IMG/VR virus record: IMGVR_UViG_3300046736_000183
Location: 1 to 48,327 of that record
Strand: one strand, 5' to 3'
DNA: 48,327 bases
From: a virus
Shown: positions 1 through 6,968 of the stretch, in pieces
Layout of the letters: every line of letters begins with the position of its first letter
Position numbering within the stretch: the first letter of the stretch is position 1
Translations under genes and position numbers: made by a program
Notes under the pieces: generated by a model
What the model was told of the DNA's origin: nothing
The model's database searches: none
What the model saw: the letters and a program-made list of their open reading frames with translations, nothing else

Positions 1-24
1 TGCAACCTTCCGCCGCTAACCGCC

Positions 25-210
25 ATGACCTTCACCGAGGCAAACGAGTTGCTTGAGCAGAAGAGCCTTACGCCTGACGAGCTGACCGAACTGCGCGAGT
101 TCGTGAAAGAACTCTGTGACCTCATCGTCGAGGCCATGGACGACCCGCCGCGGCTCACGCCGTTGGCGGGCAAGGACTGGGCCGAGCGCTCGATGGAGGC
201 CGTATCGTGA
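25..210 (+). CDS. Small acidic helical protein of unknown function
   Basis: A 61-residue protein, mostly predicted helix, rich in Glu, Leu and Asp, with a Thr-Pro-Asp-Glu-Leu helix cap near residue 16. I do not recognise the family. It starts at an ATG after the A/C-rich leader GCTAACCGCC, and its 3' end overlaps the GTG start of the Sak4-like ATPase by four bases, so the two are probably translationally coupled. Its position at the head of the recombination genes suggests an accessory role there, which is inference only. Confidence 0.6.
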   Translation: MTFTEANELLEQKSLTPDELTELREFVKELCDLIVEAMDDPPRLTPLAGKDWAERSMEAVS

Positions 211-941
211 AGTCCTTCGCCGACACCCCACCGAAGGACTTCGCCCTGCTGATCGTCGGACGATCCGGCAGTGGGAAGTCCACGCTCGCCGGCCGGTTCC
301 CCCGTCCGCACTTCCTCAGCCTCGACCACAACCTACGCGGCCCGTGCGCGCAGCTTGCCCGCGAGGGGATCACAGACGTGACCTACGATGACGACATCGA
401 CCGCGGCGAGGACGGCAAGGAGCTGACGCCGGCGGTCCAGTTCACCCGGTTCAACGAGCGGCTGATGGCAGCCCTTGCCAGCGACCGCGAGACGATCGTG
501 ATCGACAACGCCACCCAGCTCACTGACCTGATGTGCGCCGAGATCCTGCGGCTCTCGCCGACCAAGAGCGGCAGAATGGAAATTCCCTCCTGGGGCCAAC
601 TGGGGCAGTTCTGGAAGCAGGTGGCGTTGAAACTCCGGCAAGCCCCGAAGCGGGTGATCATCTTGTGCCATGAGAAGGTGGAGAAGGACGACCTTGATGG
701 CAGCCTGAAGAACTTTCTGGCCATCCCCGGTCAGACTGGGGACCTCTTGCCTGGCTACATGACCGACTGCTGGAGAACCGAAGTCCATGAGCAAACGACC
801 ACTCAAGGGGTGGTCACGCGCCGAATGGTCCGGGTGGTCAGCAACCAGCGACTCGAGCACTTGAAGACCTCGATCCCGACGTTGCCGGCGGTGTTCGAGG
901 CCAACCAGGTCGAGGTGAACAAGATCCTGGCGCAGCTATGA
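207..941 (+). CDS. Sak4-like RecA-fold ATPase, probable single-strand annealing or recombination protein
   Basis: A 244-residue P-loop ATPase. Walker A is GRSGSGKST at residues 18-26. A hydrophobic strand ending in an Asp (TIVIDN, residue 100) is the Walker B candidate. The size and the pattern of P-loop, 'HFLSLD' strand, VIDN strand and a late 'RVIILCHEK' sensor strand resemble phage Sak4-type ATPases, which bind ssDNA and promote annealing with an SSB partner. An SSB-like gene (1874-2344) and a Cas4-like nuclease (47044-48078) flank it in the same direction, as in known phage recombination modules. The start is GTG, overlapping the previous stop. The exact subfamily (Sak4 versus generic AAA_24-type ATPase) is inferred from motifs, not from a search. 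Confidence 0.82.
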   Translation: MKSFADTPPKDFALLIVGRSGSGKSTLAGRFPRPHFLSLDHNLRGPCAQLAREGITDVTYDDDIDRGEDGKELTPAVQFTRFNERLMAALASDRETIVIDNATQLTDLMCAEILRLSPTKSGRMEIPSWGQLGQFWKQVALKLRQAPKRVIILCHEKVEKDDLDGSLKNFLAIPGQTGDLLPGYMTDCWRTEVHEQTTTQGVVTRRMVRVVSNQRLEHLKTSIPTLPAVFEANQVEVNKILAQL

Positions 942-1156
942 AACGCGATAAACTAACTGGCGCAGATCAACAGGAAGCGATCAAAGATCGTTTGGCCGCC
1001 CGTGAACTTGCCCAGGATGCTGCCATGCGTGGATGCGACATCTGCGGAGGGTTATTTGCCCTTGAGGACATGCTTCGGCGGAGTGGTCCTGGCCTAGGCT
1101 TCATGGTTGATTCGCTCGACTACGACGATGAGGACGACGAGGAGCGTCCATATTGA
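938..1156 (+). CDS. Small protein with a CxxC motif and an acidic tail
   Basis: A 72-residue protein. The N-terminal half is charged and helical, the middle holds a single Cys-Asp-Ile-Cys knuckle (about residues 33-36), and the C terminus is very acidic (DYDDEDDEE). One CxxC pair alone would not hold zinc unless the protein dimerises. The ATG overlaps the stop of the Sak4-like gene (ATGA), indicating coupling. I do not recognise the family. Confidence 0.6.
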   Translation: MKRDKLTGADQQEAIKDRLAARELAQDAAMRGCDICGGLFALEDMLRRSGPGLGFMVDSLDYDDEDDEERPY

Positions 1157-1159
1157 GCC

Positions 1160-1564
1160 ATGAGCGCCCTCGTGCCAAGAGACCCGCTGCCCGGGCACCC
1201 GCTGGTCTACCGGATCGACACGCGTGCGTGCCGCCATGCCGACTTCTGGTGCAAGGTCAGACAAGCCTACCTACCGAAGCTGAAGGGTCATACATTCTGG
1301 GTCAGCGACGTGGGCGACGTGCCTGGGTGGTTTCCGGATGAGGACCAGTGCGTGGAGCTTGACCGTCGGCTGATGGTGCAATTTCTGCCTGAGTTTGTGC
1401 GGCTCAGTCCAAAGGAGCGCGAGTACATGAGGCGTTACTGCATGGACCGTGACTCCACGTATATCCGGAACAGTGTGGTTGCGCGGTCGTTGCGCGATTC
1501 ACGGGTGGTTCAGGGGCGGCAGATCTCGACCCTTGGATGGAACTCATACTATCTCTCACCATGA
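1160..1564 (+). CDS. Hypothetical protein in the recombination operon
   Basis: A 134-residue basic protein with many aromatic residues (GHTFWVSDVGDVPGWF) and a helical stretch containing RLSPKEREYMRRYC. No motif identifies a function. It begins three bases after the previous stop; a GAGGAG sits about 17 bases upstream, further than a usual ribosome site. Its end overlaps the next gene by four bases. High third-position GC supports coding. Confidence 0.6.
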   Translation: MSALVPRDPLPGHPLVYRIDTRACRHADFWCKVRQAYLPKLKGHTFWVSDVGDVPGWFPDEDQCVELDRRLMVQFLPEFVRLSPKEREYMRRYCMDRDSTYIRNSVVARSLRDSRVVQGRQISTLGWNSYYLSP

Positions 1565-1764
1565 CCGCAGCATTCATCGTTTCCCTGGAAGTCGACGGGG
1601 TTGACCCGTCCAGCCTGGCGCTCGCCGCCGAAGAGATCCACGACCTGCTTGAGGGGTCATTTTCGGTCGAGTCGGTGAAGCCGTGGGCGAGGCCGGTCTC
1701 AGCGCCAGCGGTGCCCGCCCTCGGCCAGCCAGCTATTGCGCCTTTCCCCACCGGGCAACTCTGA
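1561..1764 (+). CDS. Small conserved-type phage protein (SVKPW motif)
   Basis: A 67-residue protein of alpha/beta pattern: a beta strand near the N terminus (AFIVSLEVDG), the segment VDPSSLALAAEEI predicted helical, then SVESVKPWARP. Small phage proteins with this strand-helix-'SVKPW' layout are frequent beside replication genes, but I cannot name a function. I chose the ATG at 1561 because it overlaps the previous stop as ATGA; an upstream in-frame ATG at 1537 would add eight residues. Confidence 0.6.
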   Translation: MTAAFIVSLEVDGVDPSSLALAAEEIHDLLEGSFSVESVKPWARPVSAPAVPALGQPAIAPFPTGQL

Positions 1765-1765
1765 C

Positions 1766-1873
1766 ATGCCCATACATCCTCTCGATGCCTATTTCTACAG
1801 GTATCCTGACAACCAAGAACCACAACCATACCACACAACCGATCCCACGCCTGAACTCACACCCTATTACCCA
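1766..1873 (+). promoter_or_regulatory. Long A/C-rich leader before the SSB-like gene
   Basis: This 108-base stretch is very poor in G and rich in A and C (for example AACCAAGAACCACAACC), unlike the GC-rich genes around it. It resembles the shorter A/C-rich leaders before other phage genes here. It is an open reading frame that could add 36 residues from an ATG at 1766, but the base composition argues for an unstructured translation leader. Both readings remain possible. Confidence 0.45.
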
Positions 1874-2344
1874 ATGGAAACCATATCTACACCCCACCAC
1901 TCAGCCAACACGCCGCTCGACTTCGGATTCAACATCAACGACCTCGAGACATCGTATCCCGTTATTGTCGCCGGCCCCTACCGTGCCACCGTCTCGTCGG
2001 TCGAGATGAAGGACAAAGTCTCCGGCGACGGGCAGATCCTGCGCGTCGTCTTCCAGGTCGATGACGAGGCGAAGACGGAGAGCGGCGCCACATTGCCCGG
2101 CGGGATGCACCGCTTGAGCAAGAGCTACTCGCTCGATCCTGAGCACGCGCAGTTCCTCGTGCGGCTGCACGACGCCGTGCACGGGAGCAAGAAAGGCTCC
2201 CGGCCGCCGATGATCCCTGCGCAGTGGCAGGGGAAGCAGGTGCTCCTCGACGTCGGAGTCGATCCTGAGCGGACCGATCCGCGCACTGGCAAGGAGTTCC
2301 CACGCGGGAATTCGGTAAAGAACACGAGCTGGCTTCGCCAGTAG
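1874..2344 (+). CDS. SSB-like / DUF669-like protein
   Basis: A 156-residue protein. Residues from about 30 read as a beta-rich domain ('VIVAGPYRATVSSVEMKD', 'ILRVVFQVDDE'), followed by a basic segment ending in KNTSWLRQ. The pattern of a phage protein that limits what it binds to 'G-Y-R-A-x-V' strands is like DUF669/SSB-type proteins that coat ssDNA during recombination. The gene sits directly downstream of the Sak4-like ATPase block, which fits an SSB partner. The start is chosen at 1874 because the upstream 108 bases look like a leader; 1766 is the alternative. Confidence 0.6.
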   Translation: METISTPHHSANTPLDFGFNINDLETSYPVIVAGPYRATVSSVEMKDKVSGDGQILRVVFQVDDEAKTESGATLPGGMHRLSKSYSLDPEHAQFLVRLHDAVHGSKKGSRPPMIPAQWQGKQVLLDVGVDPERTDPRTGKEFPRGNSVKNTSWLRQ

Positions 2345-2445
2345 TACGTGCACGCGTGCACAGTGTACTAGTAGTACAGACTACGGCCTAAGCCGGTAGA
2401 ATACAAAGCGATGTGGACAGTTAACCTCCACATCGCTTCTGGGAA
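2345..2445 (+). other. Intergenic segment with two strong inverted repeats
   Basis: Just after the SSB-like stop lies a perfect 14-base palindrome, GTGCACGCGTGCAC (about 2348-2361). Then comes a perfect 12-bp hairpin, AAGCGATGTGGA at 2406-2417 paired with TCCACATCGCTT at 2427-2438, with a 9-base loop. The second hairpin ends eight bases before the next ATG. No run of T follows, so it is not a classical terminator; an attenuator, RNA-processing site or protein-binding site is possible. Confidence 0.55.
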
Positions 2446-2646
2446 ATGAGCCTCGCCCCGTCCGTCGAACAGAGAACCCTCAAGGTGGTCTACTCGAACG
2501 ATCTGTATTTGCTGCGCGTGCCGCGCGATGTGGAGATTTACGTCGGCAATCAAAATGTGGTCCCGATGACCCAGCGATGGGAGGACCTTCCGCAGTCTGT
2601 ACGCGACGAATTCAGAAAACAACTCAACCGCCATCATGAACTTTGA
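2446..2646 (+). CDS. Small hypothetical protein
   Basis: A 66-residue protein: a beta-like first half (LKVVYSNDLYLLRVP, VEIYVG) and a helical, charged second half (PQSVRDEFRKQLNRHHEL). The family is not recognised. The ATG is eight bases after a 12-bp hairpin, which may control its translation. It overlaps the next gene's ATG by 11 bases. Codon third positions are less GC-biased than in its neighbours. Confidence 0.55.
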   Translation: MSLAPSVEQRTLKVVYSNDLYLLRVPRDVEIYVGNQNVVPMTQRWEDLPQSVRDEFRKQLNRHHEL

Positions 2647-2941
2647 AGAGCCACCAGTGACCACGACCACGTGCGACACCTGCCGCTACATTGCCGAGCA
2701 GGGCGAAGCCCTCACGGCCATGGATGCCTACGGGGCAGCGGTGCGCGGGCGGGACGTGCTCCGCGCCCGGGTCGAGGAGCTTGAGCACCGGCTCGCCCTC
2801 GCGATCGCCAAGGAGCTGCGCATCCGGTCGATGTTGCAGGAGTGCATCAGGATGATTGCTGACGAGCACCTTGAGGGTGCTCGGGTGGCTGAGAGGCTGC
2901 GAGCCGAGCTCGCAGGACAGGAGGAGGGAACTGAGCCATGA
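2636..2941 (+). CDS. Coiled-coil protein with N-terminal CxxC
   Basis: A 101-residue protein with a C-D-T-C pair at residues 13-16, followed by a long continuous helix of heptad type (VLRARVEELEHRLALAIAK). It probably self-associates or pairs with the next, also coiled-coil, protein, since the two genes overlap by four bases (ATGA). I do not know the function. Similar CxxC plus coiled-coil small proteins occur in many phage early regions. Confidence 0.55.
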   Translation: MNFEEPPVTTTTCDTCRYIAEQGEALTAMDAYGAAVRGRDVLRARVEELEHRLALAIAKELRIRSMLQECIRMIADEHLEGARVAERLRAELAGQEEGTEP

Positions 2942-3645
2942 GCGACGTGATCCTTGACCCGATGGAGATGGCAGTTCAGCTGGCCGCGGCCCGCGCCCGC
3001 GAGAGCGCAGAGGAGTGGAAACGCCTTGCGCTGGCCAATGCCGATGAGGCCGCCTCACTTAAGGCCGGGCTCGAAGCAACGACAGGCAGTGGTCCCTGTG
3101 TGGAAATCACGCCCGAAATCCCAAAGTCATTTTACGAGGGACTCGCGGAATGCAGGCAACAGATGCTGGTCGATCGTGATCAGCGCATCGCGGCGCTCGA
3201 AGCCGAGCGGGACGTGATGCTCCATGAACTCGGGCAAACCCGCGCTTTGGCTCACGGTCTTAACCGCGAATTAGCTACTGCACAAGGACACAGCCACGGA
3301 TACCAACACGAACTTACTGCCGCTTACCAGCACATCGCCGCGCTCGAAGAGGAGCGGGACCGGCTGGCAACGGCGTTGGCGTTTTACGCCGATCCCGACA
3401 CTTACTTTGCCATGACAATCTTCGCTGACGCACCAGCGGGCGCATTCATGGAGGATTTCGATGAAGAACACGGGAGCGATTACGACCGGCCCATGCCGGG
3501 CAAGTGTGCGCGGGCCGCGCTCGAAGCCGAGCGGGATAGGCTGGCGGCGCAACTCTCGGAGAAGACTCCTGAGAACCAGGCGATCGACAGGGCCATTGAT
3601 CGACAGATTGCGAAACTGGAAGCAGAGCAGGCCACCAAGCCGTGA
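2938..3645 (+). CDS. Long coiled-coil protein with repeated ALEAERD segments
   Basis: A 235-residue, mostly helical protein. The segment A-x-LE-x-ERD occurs three times (IAALEAERD, IAALEEERDRL, RAALEAERDRLAAQL), together with other heptads, so internal duplication is likely. An acidic, aromatic insert (ADPDTYFAMTIFADAP to DEEHGSDYDRP) interrupts the coils. No enzymatic motif is visible. It overlaps both neighbours by four bases, so it belongs to the same translational unit as the polymerase-like gene. Confidence 0.6.
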   Translation: MSDVILDPMEMAVQLAAARARESAEEWKRLALANADEAASLKAGLEATTGSGPCVEITPEIPKSFYEGLAECRQQMLVDRDQRIAALEAERDVMLHELGQTRALAHGLNRELATAQGHSHGYQHELTAAYQHIAALEEERDRLATALAFYADPDTYFAMTIFADAPAGAFMEDFDEEHGSDYDRPMPGKCARAALEAERDRLAAQLSEKTPENQAIDRAIDRQIAKLEAEQATKP

Positions 3646-5795
3646 GCACCCCGGTCTACTTCATGACCCTCGCGGACGCGATCCCGGCGCAGCAGCCGAG
3701 CTTGGCGTCCAGCTACCGGCTCGCCGTCATCGGCCCGTGCCCGAATGCCGCATCCTTCGACAGCCGCGAGCCCTTTGCCGGCGCCGTAGGTGCCACCCTG
3801 TGGGGCGAGCTGGGCCGGGCCGGTGTCCCGCGGCAGGCGTGCTACGCGACGAACCTGTCGCCCACCCCGCAGTGGCAGGTAGTGGCTGAATACCTCGACG
3901 GGATCAAGGCTGACCTTGATGCCTTCCGCCCGAACTTGGTGCTGCTGCTCGGCCAGCAGGCACTGAACATGTTCCTGTCGGGGAAGTCCCGGCTCAGCGA
4001 CTGGAGAGGGAGCGTATTCTTGGCTGACAGCTTCCTGCCGGGCCAGAAGTGCCTCGCTACGCACCACCCCACCGCTGCTTATGCCGACTACACCCTCATG
4101 CCATTGGTGCGGTATGATTTTAAGCGTGCGGCCGACGAGTCAGCAGTTGCTGGGTTCTCCGCTCCTGTTCGAGAATTTCGAACTGAGGTGTCAGCGTCCC
4201 TTGCAGTTCTTCTACTGTCCCAACTGCGACCTGCTGAGCCTTTGGCCATCGACATCGAGGGCGGGGTCGACGGGCTCAGGTGTATCAGCTTCAGCCAGGA
4301 CCCGGCGACCGGGTTCATAGTGCCGTGGGACGGGTGGACGATCGAGGAGCAGTGCATGGTCGCGCCGGCGCTGGCGAAGGTCCTAGGCGACCCGGCCATT
4401 CCGAAGGTCTTGCAAAACTCACTGTATGATAATTTTGTCCTATCATACATTTACCGGATGCCGGTGAGGGGAGTGGTCCATGACACGATGCTCAGTGGCT
4501 GGGAACTGTACCCGGAGTTGCCGAAGAGCCTGGCGGTCCAAGCCAGCATCTGGACCCGGGAGCCATTCTGGAAACACCAGCAGGGGAGCCCGGACCGGAG
4601 GACGCTCTGGGCATATTGCTGTCGGGACAGTGCTGTGACGTTGGAGATCGCATGGGCGCATGAGCGGGTACTGGCGAAGTCGCCAGGAGCCCTGGCCCAT
4701 TATCAATTTAACGTTTCTCTCCTGGCACCACTACTTTACCTGGAGTTGCGGGGCATGGCCTACGACGCTGAGGCTGCGGCACAGACCCACTGTGCCACGC
4801 TGATGACGATGGGTGCCATCCAGGGGTTGATCGACGAAGCCGCCGGCGCCCCGGTAAACCTGCACAGCCCCCGGCAGCTATGTACTGTACTGTATAAGAA
4901 GCTCGGGTACCCGGCGCAGCACCCGCGAGTGGGCCGGAAAGTGGATCTGAGTCGCTGGACAGCTGACAGTGATGCTCTGGCGGCCCTACAGCGGATCCGG
5001 CCCCTCGACCCCCTCCTTGCCTGGACCGTTGAGTGGAAGCGCCTGGACAGGCTCAGGGAGGCCTTAGCGGCCCAGCCAGACACCGATGGGCGTCTGAGGT
5101 GCAGCTACAACGTCGTCGGGGACGAGGCCGGCAGGATGAAGTGTTACCCGTCGCCCACCGGCACGGGAGCAGACATCAACCTCCTCCCCCGGGACCTGTT
5201 CCGCGCCGACCCCGGCATGCTCCTATTCGAATGCACCTGGCCCTGCGGCGAAGCCGCGACCCTGGAGGCTCACTACAGGAGGCTCGGTTCCCCGGCGGCT
5301 CACCGCCAGTGGGTGAAGGACCAGTTGCTCAGCAAGGGAACCCTTCCCTGTGCCAGTGGCCACGTGCGCACGTTCTTTGGCAGACGCGACTCAGCCGCCA
5401 CCCTCGCCGATGCTCTCGCCCACGAACCCGCCGCCAACCTAGCGTATGCCGTCAACCGATCCCTTCTTGCCCTCTGGCTCGACCCTGCCAATCGAGCAGC
5501 AGGAGCTCATGGCCCGGATCTCGCAGGTGATCATCGTGATGACGGGGGATCCGGAAGTGCCAGTGCACTACCGCCAGGAGTTGGTCTCGATCGTCTCGGG
5601 GCTCTTGTTGTTGAACCGCTCCACGTCTGGCATGGAGGTTTACTCGTCCAAGGATCCGCCGATAGGCGGGAGTGGATCGGGGCCAAGCTCAGAGAGTGGA
5701 CCTCCGTCCCCTTGACGATCGCCGGGCAGCAGGTCGTCCTCCCGTGCGCCGTGTCCTGTGGCCCGTCCTGGGGCTCCCTCGAACCCATCCAATAA
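3642..5795 (+). CDS. Fusion of uracil-DNA glycosylase-like domain, 3'-5' exonuclease and degenerate family A polymerase
   Basis: A 717-residue protein. Residues about 24-160 resemble a family 4-like uracil-DNA glycosylase (RLAVIGPCPN, LVLLLGQQALN, ATHHPTAAY). Residues about 200-340 are a DnaQ-type exonuclease with all three motifs: D204-x-E206, N259-S-L-Y-D263 and Y325-C-C-R-D329. The rest resembles a polymerase A C-terminal region: INLLPRDLFRADPGMLLFE (motif A approach), SGHVRTFFGRR, EPLHVWHGGLL (motif C position, residue 658 on) and GPSWGSLE at the end. However, the motif A Asp is replaced (FECTWPC, residues 529-535), the motif C His-Asp reads His-Gly (664-665), and the O-helix stretch is almost absent. 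The exonuclease and glycosylase may be active; DNA synthesis probably is not. The start at 3642 is GTG, overlapping the previous stop. Confidence 0.8.
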   Translation: MSTPVYFMTLADAIPAQQPSLASSYRLAVIGPCPNAASFDSREPFAGAVGATLWGELGRAGVPRQACYATNLSPTPQWQVVAEYLDGIKADLDAFRPNLVLLLGQQALNMFLSGKSRLSDWRGSVFLADSFLPGQKCLATHHPTAAYADYTLMPLVRYDFKRAADESAVAGFSAPVREFRTEVSASLAVLLLSQLRPAEPLAIDIEGGVDGLRCISFSQDPATGFIVPWDGWTIEEQCMVAPALAKVLGDPAIPKVLQNSLYDNFVLSYIYRMPVRGVVHDTMLSGWELYPELPKSLAVQASIWTREPFWKHQQGSPDRRTLWAYCCRDSAVTLEIAWAHERVLAKSPGALAHYQFNVSLLAPLLYLELRGMAYDAEAAAQTHCATLMTMGAIQGLIDEAAGAPVNLHSPRQLCTVLYKKLGYPAQHPRVGRKVDLSRWTADSDALAALQRIRPLDPLLAWTVEWKRLDRLREALAAQPDTDGRLRCSYNVVGDEAGRMKCYPSPTGTGADINLLPRDLFRADPGMLLFECTWPCGEAATLEAHYRRLGSPAAHRQWVKDQLLSKGTLPCASGHVRTFFGRRDSAATLADALAHEPAANLAYAVNRSLLALWLDPANRAAGAHGPDLAGDHRDDGGSGSASALPPGVGLDRLGALVVEPLHVWHGGLLVQGSADRREWIGAKLREWTSVPLTIAGQQVVLPCAVSCGPSWGSLEPIQ
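5446..5715 (+). CDS. Possible overprinted ORF inside the polymerase-like gene
   Basis: An 89-codon frame, +1 relative to the polymerase-like gene, lies wholly inside it. Between about 5485 and 5640 this frame has nearly all G or C at third positions (ATC GAG CAG CAG GAG CTC ATG GCC CGG), whereas the polymerase frame there uses codons otherwise rare in the gene (GTT, TTA, GGA). The predicted peptide is helical (QQELMARISQVIIVM, YRQELVSIVSGLLLL) with a Ser/Gly/Pro-rich end. No ribosome site is evident before the ATG at 5446; the ATG at 5512 is an alternative. It may be a real small gene overprinted on the polymerase. Confidence 0.4.
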   Translation: MPSTDPFLPSGSTLPIEQQELMARISQVIIVMTGDPEVPVHYRQELVSIVSGLLLLNRSTSGMEVYSSKDPPIGGSGSGPSSESGPPSP

Positions 5796-5800
5796 ATCTG

Positions 5801-6145
5801 ATGAAACAACTACCCGAAGACCCGCTGGAGCTGGCCAAAATCACCAGGCTGGAGAAGGATAAATGGCGAGTCACTGAGCACTTTTCTTCCAGCGGGAATG
5901 ACGTGGAGAAGCTCCGGCGCATCGTACAGATCTGGTATGAGAATAGGAGCGTGTTCGAGTCGCACGGTATTATTGCCCTAGAGAACGCCTTGCAGAACGT
6001 GCGCCGTTGGATCGAGCGGGGCTACGTGCCGCAGGTTCCGAAGAAGAAGTGCCTTGGTGACCACGGGGGCGCAGAAGCCCGTTCCCGGATTGCGCGTAAG
6101 CATGCGAGCGGAGTCGCAGCACCAGATCCTCCCCGCCTGTTATGA
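5801..6145 (+). CDS. Hypothetical helical protein
   Basis: A 114-residue protein beginning with an acidic helical part (LPEDPLELAKITRLEKDKW), a central helical region (VEKLRRIVQIWYENRSVF) and a basic, low-complexity tail (VPKKKCLGD and onward). The family is not recognised. It starts five bases after the polymerase-like stop, with no Shine-Dalgarno sequence (AATAAATCTG before the ATG). The stop overlaps the start of a small membrane peptide. Confidence 0.55.
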   Translation: MKQLPEDPLELAKITRLEKDKWRVTEHFSSSGNDVEKLRRIVQIWYENRSVFESHGIIALENALQNVRRWIERGYVPQVPKKKCLGDHGGAEARSRIARKHASGVAAPDPPRLL

Positions 6146-6234
6146 CTGAGCACCACTTCACCATCATCGCCGGCATCCTCGTCCTGGCCAGCGCCGGGCT
6201 CACCATCTGGGTGATCTGGGTCCTCCTGCACTAA
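6142..6234 (+). CDS. Single-span membrane peptide of 30 residues
   Basis: A very short ORF starting at an ATG that overlaps the previous stop (ATGA). Its product is almost entirely one transmembrane helix (IIAGILVLASAGLTIWVIWV), with a short polar N terminus containing two His. The stop is five bases before the next gene. The tight fit between two genes and the clean hydrophobic pattern support translation. The function is unknown; a small membrane modulator is possible. Confidence 0.5.
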   Translation: MTEHHFTIIAGILVLASAGLTIWVIWVLLH

Positions 6235-6238
6235 GCCT

Positions 6239-6952
6239 ATGATCACGGGAGTGTACCATGTCGGGGGAGTTGCCCACTGGCGGGAAGTGGTCTCTGAGCA
6301 GCTGCGCCTCCTCGGCAAGGCCAAGTTCCCCGGTCTCATCCACTGTCACTACGGCGGTCCCAAAGAGGAACAATGGTTCATCATGCGGGTAGCCGAGGTC
6401 CACGGGCTGGAGATCACCTTCCTGCCCAACGAACCTGGCCGGGAAGAAGCCCCCGCCATCCGGTTCACCCAGGAGTACGCGATGACCTGCGACCCGGACG
6501 AGCACATCCTTTACTTTCATAACAAAGGCTGCGGGACCCCGAACTCGTGGCGGCACGTGATGTGGCGCTGGATGCTCAACTACTACATCCTGGTCGAGTG
6601 GGAGAAGGCACTGGCAACCCTTCAGGCCGAAGGCCTCGACTGGGTCGGACCCCAGTGTTTCCGAGACGGGGACTTCCCCCATGGTGCCGGGAACTTCTTT
6701 ATCGCCCGTAGCGCCCACCTGCGTCGCCTTGAACCGTTCGAGCGTTACTACGCCACGTTCCTCGAGAAGCACCCGACAGGTCGTCCGCACTGGATGAGTC
6801 GGCGCCATGCCAGCGAGATGTGGATCGGGAGCGACGGGGAGTTGAACTTCGCCTCACTGATGCCTGAGCCGATGATGGTGGAGTTGAGCAACCATCAGAG
6901 TTGGTGTGCGCACCCCGAGGCGCAGGTCTTTGCCACCCGTCACGGCTCATGA
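6239..6952 (+). CDS. Glycosyltransferase-like protein in the replication operon
   Basis: A 237-residue protein. The segment ILYFHNKGCG (residues 90-99), followed by a WR-x-VMWRWMLNYYI stretch, and later DWVGPQCFRDG and GAGNFFIARSAHLRRL, match the pattern of a group of putative glycosyltransferases that carry 'YxHxKG', 'WR...' and 'H/G-NFWWA' signatures. The donor and acceptor cannot be read from sequence. It sits between a membrane peptide and the DUF3987-like ATPase. It may modify the host surface or phage DNA, but neither is shown. Confidence 0.6.
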   Translation: MITGVYHVGGVAHWREVVSEQLRLLGKAKFPGLIHCHYGGPKEEQWFIMRVAEVHGLEITFLPNEPGREEAPAIRFTQEYAMTCDPDEHILYFHNKGCGTPNSWRHVMWRWMLNYYILVEWEKALATLQAEGLDWVGPQCFRDGDFPHGAGNFFIARSAHLRRLEPFERYYATFLEKHPTGRPHWMSRRHASEMWIGSDGELNFASLMPEPMMVELSNHQSWCAHPEAQVFATRHGS

Positions 6953-6968
6953 TCCTTTCCCCTTTCCC

